A stretch of 64,000 nt of DNA from Ulva prolifera (lineage: Eukaryota; Chlorophyta; Ulvophyceae; Ulvales; Ulvaceae): contig CM041197.1 of NCBI GenBank assembly GCA_023078555.1, positions 9,208,842 through 9,272,841 on the forward strand, in the 5' to 3' direction. The notes under the pieces are model-generated. The model saw only the letters and a list, made by a program, of their open reading frames with translations, did no database searches and was not told where the DNA came from. The position numbers were made by a program, and so were the translations under genes. Below, in pieces: positions 11,608-21,700 of this stretch. Numbering within the stretch: the stretch's first letter is position 1; every line of letters starts with the position of its first letter.

Positions 11608-13010
11608 GACCACGCACGTACGTATTGTCGATATCCAGGAACTCTGTAGTGTGTTATATACATTGACATGGAATCAACATTCGGCTGTCGAGCTGATATA
11701 TCTACGGCAATCGCCCCTGCATCCTAAGCTGCTGTGCGCATTTCATAGTATCAAAGCATTGCGCATTCTGGTAGCGAGAGTCTCGAGAACGAAAATCGTG
11801 GGTATATGTCTCATAGCGCGTGAAGAGGGCTGCTATGTTAGTCCTGTGTTTTTTTTTCGTGGGGGTCTGCTGGGCCCGGCACTCAGGCGACGACGCGTTC
11901 GCACAGCAGCACAACTTGCATGCGCGCTGGCTAGCCTGAGCATGCGCAGGTGCGTCGTGCACGTTGTTCTGGCTGCCCCGTGTTGACATGGCCACCCTCG
12001 CTTGCATGGGACCACTTCCCCCCCGGCTTCGATGAGCCGTTGGAAACATCGTCGTTTTTGTGATGGAACAGTGTGATTTAAATAGCTGTGCACCAATTGT
12101 AGCTGTGCCAAAGGCCTTTAGCTATAGGCTGAGGTAGTCGTCTTGGGCAGTCCGCCTTAAGCACTGTACACCATGAGCTGGTGTTGGTGATGTTCTGAAG
12201 GAGTGCAATTGCAAGGTCTTCCGCTTTTCTGAGATTTCGGCTTCTGATGCAATGCATGGTAGTTTGATGTGGTGCTCTGCCGTAGTGGCCTGTGTCCCTG
12301 TAACCACGCGGGACCTCGCTGGCTCGCTGTGTTGACAAAACGCAAGCCACGGGAATGCGTTAAAAGTCTGATGCGAACACCAGCAGATACACGCGGCTGC
12401 CTTCAGCAAGCCTCACCGTGCGTGTAGCCCCGACGCATTGCTGACATCCTGTGTTTTCTGAGGTGAATGACATTTCGAGCGAGCATATGCATGCGCATAT
12501 GCGGGATGGGACTCCCACCTGTGAGACCAGGCAAGGGCATCTGCTTCTCTGATGCATGATGCCCCTATGCCAGGACACTTGCGGCCCGCACTGCGACCCG
12601 CTACGTGCCCGTCAGTGATCTACATGCGGCCCGCCAGTGCTCTATCTCTGATGCGACGCTTGATGGTGCGAATGGAAATCACGCACCACCGTGGCCCGCA
12701 TGCCATATGGTGCACCATGCAGCTGCGCGCGGCGGGTGACGCACAAGCACGCATTGCTCCATTGCCGCTGTCGAAGTGACATGGACAGCTTGTGTACATG
12801 CTCGGTTTGAGAAGTGCGAGATACAAAGACAGCCGCCACAGACCGCACGAGAATGTGGTGCCTTCAGCGAGCTCGGCGACGACTTAATGAAGCTTCACCG
12901 CCCCGCGCTTTCTCCACAACTTCCCTGGGGAGACCATCTCATGAGAGGTGAGGGGCACGGTATCGAGACCAGAGTTTGACACAAGAAAAAAAGTGTGTGC
13001 ATGACGAGCT
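11608..13010. other. Left part of the intergenic region between the divergent glycosyltransferase genes
   Basis: The start codons of the two paralogues lie about 1.9 kb apart (11607 and 13510), so this region should hold both promoters. I found no gene here; open frames overlap on both strands and lack splice logic. No TATA box can be assigned with confidence. Confidence 0.5.
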
Positions 13011-13070
13011 GGGACATCGTGACGTTCGATGAGCACACGCGCGTGTACTCATCGAACGTCACGATGTCCC
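13011..13070. repeat. 60-bp near-perfect palindrome upstream of glycosyltransferase copy B
   Basis: The arms GGGACATCGTGACGTTCGAT and ATCGAACGTCACGATGTCCC, with GAGCACACGC|GCGTGTACTC in the middle, form 30-base arms without spacer and with a single mismatch. It lies 440 bp upstream of the start of copy B. The sequence is unrelated to the TGTGGC MITE. I see no clear target duplication. It could be another foldback element or a regulatory cruciform. Confidence 0.88.
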
Positions 13071-13509
13071 GGCGTACGCGAAGAGATCTGGGCTCATGAG
13101 CTGTAAATTTCATCAACTCGCATGAGCTCCACCATGGTGCACCACAAGATATCTCTGAGATAGGCGTCTCCTCGGCTTCGAGATTCCAATGACGAGAGCG
13201 GACGCCGCGGCAACGGCGCGTCGGCGAATCCATCGACAGCAGCGCCTGAACTGACATGTTGCACAAGGCACGAACCGGCTATGCGCCGGGCATTGTCGCT
13301 GTGCCTATGTGTACGTCGATTGGCACCGGTAGTTCCTGACACTAGACCACAATGAACCAACCTCCTCCGCACATGTTAGTGGGTATAGTGCGCGTAGCGT
13401 CGGCCCTGGATCAGCCGGGGCATGCCCAGGCTGCACAGGCAACAGGACGCAGACGGTTTTGACGCCTGAATGCTGGAGTAAACTCGGTATTGAAGGTCGA
13501 AACGTGTCA

Positions 13510-15710
13510 ATGTTTTCTTTCAACCAAGCAATCGAAGATGCTTTACCACGGTTTGCCAGTGGCAGTCGCAAGGGGGAATTGCGTTGGCTGTTTGGGACGG
13601 TCGTGGCTGCATGTGCCCTGCTGGTCGGGTTCATCAGCTTGACAGCGATCAAGCGGTATAGCTTCACCTGTGACTACGATTCCATTGTGCATCCGCGAGA
13701 GCATGCAGCGCAAGCACCGTTGCCCCGTAGAATTTTCAGCCCGGCTTCGAACGAGATCCTACTGGGCGAGCAAGGTCGAATGCCGAACCTGCTGGAGCAA
13801 AATGGGATTGTCGGAACGGTCACTCGTTCTCAGCTCCCGTCGTTGGAGTCTCGGGCTCATGTGAGTGTTCCCCAGACGATATGGCGCACGGCTCGGTCTC
13901 GACGGGACACGCCAGAGTTCGCCACCGACCTTTTCAACTCCTGGACGAAGCACAATCCCGGATGGGACCAATACTTCATGGATGACGAAGACATTGAAGT
14001 GTTTGTTGCGGCGCATTACAATGACACGGTGGTGCAAGCCTTCAAGGAGATGCCCCTCGGAGTAATGAAAGCAGATGTTTTTAGGTACGCTAGCCCTCGT
14101 AAGACTGCCTACATTTTTACAGCGCGATAATATCCATGTTTTAGCATGCTTCACCCAGCAGATCGTGCATGGAGCGTCCAGGCTGTTAGCCAAGAGCGAT
14201 CTGGCATTCTGGCTCAGAGCCAGCATGTCGTCTGGCCCAAATCATGGTGCCACCTCAGTCGTTGCTGAGCCACCTGGACAAACGAGATGTCTAGCGCTTG
14301 CTCTAAAATGTCAAGAACGTGCGTGCCGACATGCTTCATTTGGGTAGCATACCTCAAGGCATGAACAAACTGTTATGATCGGTATGCCATGGCAGGTGCG
14401 CCAGTGCGCTATAGCACGTGCGAATGCCCATGCTCCAATGTCATGCCCTCCTACAGTTAGATCGCTGATACCAATGTCCTTATGGGTCTGGCATGATGTC
14501 CCATGCAATGGTGTCCGGCCTTGTCTGGTGCCTTGACTCAATGCCAGCGAACCTGCACGTGTTACAGTGTTGGTAACCGTCCACAGATGACTGAGTCCCA
14601 ACACAACACAGCTGGCCACCAACCGCATCTTGTCATGCTGATGTGCCGGCTGCCTCAGCTGGGTCTTGATGTAACTCTCCAGCCCAACTCTCTGGTGTCA
14701 CTGCACCACTGGCAGTGCAGGTACATGGTCATTCACGAGTACGGAGGCGTCTACGCAGACATGGACACCGAGTGCTTCCAGCCGGTGGAGCACTGGGCAC
14801 CTCGGGGCTGCCAGTTCGTCGCTGCCGTCGAGCACAACCTTCATTTCTGCCAGTGGGCGTTTGCGGCTGTGCCCGGCAACGGCGCCATCGGCCGCATCCT
14901 CGAGCTCACGATGCGGAAGATGATCAACCGCGAATACAAGTACGCCCCGCTCGCTGCCGCTGCAGGGAACCTGTGGCCATGGTCGTGCAGTCAATTTCAG
15001 TGCTCTACAAACCGATCGGTCCCCCAACAAAAAATGGGGAAATGGGAAATGGAAAATGGGGAAAATTCCGACTGCCGGGGAAGCGAGTCGTCAGTTTCCC
15101 CGCCAACGCGAGGGGTCTTGTGTTGAAAACGATCGTTTTCCCGCCAGATTTCGAACTTTGTGGCACCATCCCGACGGCCGGCGAAGCGAGCCGTTGTGTT
15201 TTCCACCAGGAAAAAAGTTCAATCGCAGAGCACTGGTCACGCCTGCCTACCCACATGAACGCGTACGCAGCGCGATTTCGCAGCGCGGCTGCTCATGTGG
15301 CTTTGGGCAAACCCCCCCCCCCTCCCCGGGGCTTGCGGGTCTGCCGCACAGTGTGCACGTTCTGGAAGCCGGAGGTGGGTCCGCATGCATGCAGGGAGTT
15401 CATCGAGAGAGGGGACGACTTTGTGCTCGCGATGACGGGCCCCTCGGTCTTCACGGAGGGCATCCTGGACTACCTCGGCGTGGAGGAGCGGGGCTGGGAC
15501 GCGCACCTCTTCCGGCTGCTGTACAAGCGGCGCAAGGAGTTCCGGGAGAGGGGGGTGTGCCTGCTGACGTGGTACGAGATGCAGCGCATGCTCCAGAACC
15601 GCTACGGCCACATGCACCCTGCCCTGCAGAAGGGCTCCTGGGGCAGCTGGACGCAGGCGCAGGGCTCTGTGCTGAAGGATTCCAAAGAGGAAGAGAAGAA
15701 GGAGGATTGA
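13510..15710 (+). CDS. Golgi-type GT32/OCH1-like glycosyltransferase (copy B)
   Basis: Three exons, 13510-14084, 14721-14939 and 15395-15710, with donors GTACGC twice and acceptors TGCAG/TGCATGCAG; the phases agree and give 369 residues. The upstream frame is open but lacks an ATG, so 13510 is the start. A signal anchor spans residues 27-47 (WLFGTVVAACALLVGFISL). Family motifs follow: PQTIWRTAR, WTKHNPGWDQYFMDDEDIE, then HEYGGVYADMDTE with the DXD at D205-M-D207, and in exon 3 TGPSVFTEGILDYLG, GVCLLTWYE and KGSWGSWT. It shares both intron positions with copy A and is transcribed away from it. It stops with a short KEEEKKED tail where copy A continues for about 120 more acidic residues. The likely site is the Golgi lumen; the sugar donor and acceptor are unknown. 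Confidence 0.87.
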
Positions 15711-16369
15711 GCAGGAGGAGGCAGAGTAGGGGCAGCATGGGGAGGAGGCGTGAGTGGGTGGAAACCGAACGTCGGCCACACCAGCTGCTGGCAGCGGTGC
15801 GTCCGCAGAGCGAGCAGATCCACAATGGACTACAGCATGGCGGCAAGCAGCAGTGCTGAGAGGCGCTAGCAGGGTCGCAGGAACCGGGGGCGGCGGCCAG
15901 GCGGCGCCTGCGCAGAGAGCTGCTCCAGGTCTGCGCAGGTGGGAGGACCTGAGCACATGGCTGTGATACATGGTGCTCCATCTGCACTGGCTTCGGTGTT
16001 CACTCGATCTTGCTGTGTGATCGGTCGCCTGGTAGCTCTGTGTGGTGACGGAGCGTATCGCAAGGTATCTGTCACGCAGAGCCACTGCTGGCCGCACAGT
16101 GTACGTTGTATGTCGCACAGTGTGCGTTGTATGTCGCAGGGGACCTACACGCATGATCTCCGCCTCTCCGTGCGTGCCGTGCATTCAGGAGTACAATGTG
16201 GACGAAAGATGCCGTTGCTGTGTAAGCCACACGCAGGCCCAGCTAGTTGATGTCAGATGGAGATGTAATGCCAGATTACATACATCATCTACTTGTGCAT
16301 AGGTCGCCGGGCTGTGAGAGCCTACATGCTGCAAATCTGCTGCAGAAGTGGCGGTGTCCCATCCGCCCC

Positions 16370-16414
16370 GGTGGCAACCCAGTGATGGGACTGCTATACT
16401 ATTGACCTGCCACA
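16370..16414. mobile_element. Fragment of the foldback MITE
   Basis: GGTGGCAACCCAGTGATGGGACTGCTATACTATT... resembles the left arm of the element at 10771, followed directly by CCTGCCACA, a remnant of the right end. The centre is missing. Confidence 0.6.
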
Positions 16415-17281
16415 CAAACCCCTGCAAACAAGGACGGAGGGAATGCTTTGTTTTTTTTCTTTTTGGTTGGTGGCTTTCTGTTTGTTTTACTACAGGGGCA
16501 GTTGAGAGACAGATACAGGAAGACTGTGTTTGCTTGTGTCGGTACAATGATATCATGCCCAACACTGTGCAGGATCGCATGCAATGTGAGACGCGCACAT
16601 GCAGGCTTGGCTTGACCAGGCTGTTGACAGCACAGGCCCAGGACCACAGGCCTGGAACTGCAACAGCCCTATTACTCAAAAGGCACTGATGACACGCGCA
16701 TGCAGGGCCCCGCTGTGAACACCACCATTTGCACACGCACGCATAGCCATGGTTACAGGCACACTCGCGGAGCGGTTTGCGGCGTTTCATGTGAGGCGCA
16801 GTGTGATGCCCCGGATCAGCTTCATGCGTCAGCCGCGACATGTGTCCTGCGCACGCTGCCTGTGAGTTGGGGCGGGCATGTGAGATGTTTGGTGCATGGG
16901 ACTCGTGTGCTTCACTTGTTTGCAACCCGCCCTCTCGTTCCCTCCCTCTGCAACGATGAGCACGCCACGCCCTGGTGGTGGACTCCAGCGAGATAAACTT
17001 TGTGTAGACATAATTGTTCAGCATTGATGTACTGGATATAGATATACGTCTTCAGCACTACAAGGGGTCGATCTTGTCAGGGCACACACAAAGCAACAAT
17101 GCTGGTTTACAATACAATCGTACAATTAATCAGGCTTGACTGGTAAACACCAGCCAAGCAATTCGGACTGCCCCCTGGCCCCTGCAGTGCAGGCTACGCC
17201 AAGGCAGCCGCAGCAGGGCTGGACTGTGCCGAGGTGTCCCCGTGGTGATGCCGCAGACGCTTGGTTTCATACCACCGGCAA

Positions 17282-17500
17282 TCACAGGCCAATGACTGCC
17301 TCCAGCACATTCTGCTGCAGCCTGTGCTGCAGAACAAACAATGGCACCAGGGCAGCAGCGTTGGAGCTGCAGCGGCGCCTGCTGCATGAGAGTTTGCGGC
17401 TCGGCGACGGATGCACATTCACATTTACACTGATCTCCCTTGCAAATGCCGAGCAAGCCAAGATTATCAACAACAGGCAGCTTGATGGTAACTGGGCCAT
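17282..17500 (-). CDS. Possible small secreted protein (uncertain)
   Basis: A 72-codon frame begins with a true ATG at 17500 and encodes a classical signal peptide: a hydrophobic core SCLLLIILACSAFA with an A-F-A cleavage site, followed by REISVNVNVHPSPSRKL and a Cys/Arg-rich part. I do not recognise the mature sequence. A splice donor could shorten or extend the frame, and the opposite strand is also open, so it may be chance. It lies about 1.3 kb beyond the end of the 757-residue gene on the same strand. Confidence 0.28.
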   Translation of the reverse strand: MAQLPSSCLLLIILACSAFAREISVNVNVHPSPSRKLSCSRRRCSSNAAALVPLFVLQHRLQQNVLEAVIGL

Positions 17501-18770
17501 GGAAGTGAGACAACATCGCCTCGGATCTCGGTGTGGGCGCGGGCAGCCGCTGCAGACGTCTGCCAGCTGGCAGCTCAGCAGCGGCCGGCACCGACGCCGG
17601 GACTGCAGAGATTTGCCTCAAGCGAATCGCAGCGACGAGTCGCCCATCAGGTGCGCTGCGGCCCGGACTGGGACATACTCCCGGAGTGCTCGCGCGAATC
17701 CCCAGCCCCGGGCGCGCTGAGACAGCATGCATGCAGACAGCCCTCCACTTCCCCCCTTAGACTGCCTCCCGGCGTCCCAGGCCCCATTCTGTAGGTGGTC
17801 CCCGACCACCGGCGCTGAACCGGCGCAGCTGCCGCCCCCCACAGGGTTCTGACCAGAGGATGTTGCTGAAACATGTGCCCCAAGCCCCTGTGCCGCGGGG
17901 CACACCAGCGTGCAGGCTCCGAGCGCAACGCAGCACGACCGTGTGCCACGCAATGCCTGACTCAGCTCGCAGCATCACCACTTGTAGCCACTGTCGCCGC
18001 CGAATCGCATCACACGACACAGCAGCAGCAGCACGACCCCGTCCATGCACGCACTCTGCACCCACGTGCCCCCTTCCGTACAGGCGCTGCCCTGTCAGTG
18101 GTGCGCGCAGTCACCAGTCAGCATGCAACGCATGCATGTGCATAATGCACACATGGTCCTCATGCATGTAGTTCAAAACGGCCGCCCTCCTGGCGGCCGT
18201 GGCCATGGGCGTGCAGAGCACCGTGGCAACCGGCGGAGGCCCCAGCGGCGGCGCCGCACGCATGCGGGCGCACTTATTGCAGGCGAAACATATTTCAAAC
18301 CCGTGCGGGGCGGCCATCCCTGCCCCGATGCACATCAGAAAGACGGGTCGGCGCCGGCGGGAAAAAAATAATTCAAAAACGCGGTGTCATTTGACCGCAA
18401 GGAACTGGCCTGACGTGAACAGCGCGGCCGCTGATGCTGGCTGAATGACAACCGGGGGCCGCGTCAACCGGGAACCTGCACAGCAGCGGGAAGGAAGTCC
18501 ACGCCGCGTACCGCGACGCTTCTCGAGCGGCAGGCGCCGGTGCCGCGGTGCCGCGCCTGGCCGCAGCCCCTCATACAACAGGCAAACGCCACGCGCCGTG
18601 GGAGCCGGGCGGAACCACCGCTCAAGCTGGACGACCGCGTGGTGCTGAGTGGCTGGGCTGGCAGGCAGGCAGGCAGGCAGGCGCACGGCCAGGGCTGTGC
18701 CCGCCGCGTGGGAACTCTGCGGTGCTCGCTTGTGGCGTGCCCGCTGTGGGCACGCGCAGGGGGGGGGGGG

Positions 18771-21700
18771 CTACTGGGGCTGGCCGAGGGTGTGGCAGAT
18801 GGCAGAGCGGCACTTGTTGGCTTCCGCGAGGCGCTTGAACGCCGGGCGCAGCACCGTCTGCGTGCTTGTTGGCACATGCATGCGCTGCACATGCACAGCG
18901 CACAGTCAGTGCGTGAGCGGAGGCCACAGCAGGGATGGCCAGGCATCGTCGCGGCAGCCCTCAGATGGACCGTAGCCACGATCCAGCGTCACAAAAAGTG
19001 GTGACAGTTCATGCAGTTCATGCGTGTGCAGGCTGCATGCGGGCCACCGTCGGAGTCCGCCCGGTGTAGGGGCATGCATGAGACTCAATGATGCTTGCCG
19101 GAAACTCTTCAACATCAGTGTGGAACACGGCAAGAGCATACAATGCGCTGGCGCGCGCGATGGTCCTTCAGATTCATGCTGCACAAACCCTTCACCTCAC
19201 GCTGCGGCATGCCGCGGCGCATTGATGACCACAGGGCGCGCAGACTCGCGCCTATCACATAAGCACCTATCATACATCACAGTCAGGCTCTGGTACAGCT
19301 ATGGCTTACGCGTATGCCTGGCCGATCTGCAACGATACTCAACTCTACCGACGCGGAGGAGATGAGAGTGTGGAGGGACGGAGGGGGAGGACGCACCCAC
19401 TGCAGCGCGAGTCGGACCATTTCGTTCGCGAGGTGAGGCAGCTCGCGGCGCTCCGGCAGGCGCGCCTGGCTCGAGGAGCCCTCGAGCTGCTGGCTGACGC
19501 GCTTCCACAGCGTCGCAAACTGCTTGAACACCGACAGCAGCTTCGCCGTCACGTCCTGCACCGCACGCATGGTCAACCGTGGCCGCACCGCACGCGTGCC
19601 GCCGGCAATCGCTCGTGCCGCGCTGTGGGCGGGCGCGCGACCGATGCCTGCGCTGTTGCCGACAAACGCCCATGTACCAACGGGTAGCGGATGGTGTGAG
19701 ATGTAGTGAAAACAGATCGGCGGGCGGCTTAGCACATGCATGAAGGACCGCGTGGAGTAGCGCGTGGGTGCCGGCGGGTGAGGCGGCGCGACTCGGCACC
19801 AGGCCCCGTTGCGTGTCTGTTTTTTAACGCTTGCCGAACGCCGAAGCGGCGGTCTGATACGTCAGACCCGGAGACAGGTGCGGACCGTCGGCTGCGAGAG
19901 AGCTCGGCGGTCCAATACACTGCTGCCTCGCACAACACAGAGGCAGCGGCCGCGGTACGAACACCAGAAGCCGGCCCTCTCGACCGTTGGTGCGAAACTC
20001 CCCCGCACTCATGTCACGTGTGGGTGCGCCTGGTGTCAACGCTCTGTCATGCAATGGCGCACGCGCTGTTGTGGTCTGCCACCTGTGCCACGTGTAAGTG
20101 CGTCTTCCAGCACCGGCCGTGCAGCATGCATGCAGGAGAGTGAATCTGCGTGCTTGTGGCCACTGTGCGCGTGGAATGTGTGCTTGGGCTGTCTCATGGG
20201 GGCGGGCGTGGGGCGCACCACCCAGACGGCAAACATGTTGGCGGGGATGTCTCCGTCAAAGAGGCGCGCGTCGACGTCGCCTGCGAGGAAGGTGAAGCAC
20301 TCGGTGTTGTCCGGCAGCATCCTCTGCAGCACCTGCACAGCATGGGCATTGTCACACAAAGCACTCGTGGCCGCCGCTGTCGCGTCCCTCAGTATCTCAG
20401 AGAGATACAAACCTCATCCGAGTCAGTGAAACACAGAAGTACGCGAGCTGTTGCAGCGCAGAGCACGGCAGTATGCTGGCAGGCGTTGCGGCCGAAGGCA
20501 GCGGCCGCGTCAGTCGGTGGTGCGTCATCGCGTGGGGCCCCTGGCCTGAGGTGACGCAGGAGTCGGCGGGAGCACAGAGGAGCACTTGTGGACACATACA
20601 GCCACCTGACGACCTGTGCCTTTCCGGCAGAGCCCCGCTGCTGTGTTGAACTGGGTTCCTGGGACCACCCCCAACAGCGCTGATGCAGGCACGTACATGC
20701 AGACACCCACAGGGGCAGCCCTGGCGAGGCTGTGCGCATCGGAGCGGAGGCATGTGGCAGGAACCGAGGCGGGGAGGCATGCATGGTGAGGGTCCAGTCG
20801 CAACCAGATGCCGGGTCCGCCCGGTGAACGCAGCCCACCACTGACACGTGGACAGGCGGGGCCTTTGGCACACATGCATTGCGCATTCGCCATAGCTGGG
20901 GGTGTGGCTGCGGGAGCCACTGTGCTGTGCCCTGAGTTTGGCACTGGTGTGGCTGGGAGGGCCACGTGGCCCTGTGTGTCAAGTGAAGTAATTGGATCTA
21001 TTGAGCCGTATCCTGAAAAGGACGTTGACAGCTCCGAAAATGGAACGACATTTGCCATGTGTTTGCTGTACCCTGTGTGCTCCGCGGGCAGTCGAAGCAT
21101 GTGGTCAGCCTGGCGCCTGTGACTGTTGTGTGCTGTGGTTTGACTGCTCTTTGTGCCAGCGTTGTTTTTTTTTTGGTGGCAATGTGTCGTGGTGTGTTCT
21201 GCCACACAACGGCTTGACTCAGGCGTATCCCAGACAGTATAGTAAAGCAAAGTAAATCTGAAGTTACTGAACCGCATCCTATCGGACATTGACAACTCCG
21301 AATTGACGGGACCACATATGCCAAAGGGGTAGACCACCTGGAACCCTCCCTCAGAGGACCGTACGCATCTCACAGGGCCTCCTCCCGTGTTAAGCGAGGT
21401 GGTCAAGCGCACGGCCGTTTCGATTCCCCAGTGCGCAGGCAGAATCGAACCCACGACCTCCTGAAACAGAGGGGACAGCTTTTATACCGTCCTCAACCCA
21501 TTGGACGCACAGTCTGCACAGGATGTTGCACATGTCTGCAGGGGAGACAGAGGTGAAGCTGTGTGCAGTGCAAGCCATGCACTGACACAGGCTACTCACA
21601 GGCAGGCAGCTGCTGCCCTCTGGCCTGCAGAGCCTTGCCCACCTGCCTGCTGCTGTGTATGAGGCAGTGCTGGCCATATATCCCTGGCATGTACCTGCCA

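Larger units (their letters stand above)
15711..18770. other. Intergenic stretch with a MITE fragment and one small doubtful ORF
   Basis: The stretch separates glycosyltransferase copy B from the 3' end of the unknown minus-strand gene. It holds a half-length relative of the foldback MITE at about 16370-16414, a (GGCA)n run at 18659-18683, the repeated motif GT(A/G)CGTTGTATGTCGCA at about 16101-16139, and a small inverted repeat around 18178-18202. The signal-peptide ORF at 17282-17500 is listed separately. Nothing else is supported. Confidence 0.5.

Noticed and set aside
13459-13509. In-frame extension of glycosyltransferase copy B upstream of 13510
   Set aside because: It would start at TTG. 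A eukaryotic gene should start at the ATG at 13510, which also places the membrane anchor correctly near the N-terminus.
14999-15230. Possible mobile element in intron 2 of glycosyltransferase copy B
   Set aside because: The purine-rich run AATGGGGAAATGGGAAATGG and following sequence have no inverted ends or flanking duplication that I can find.
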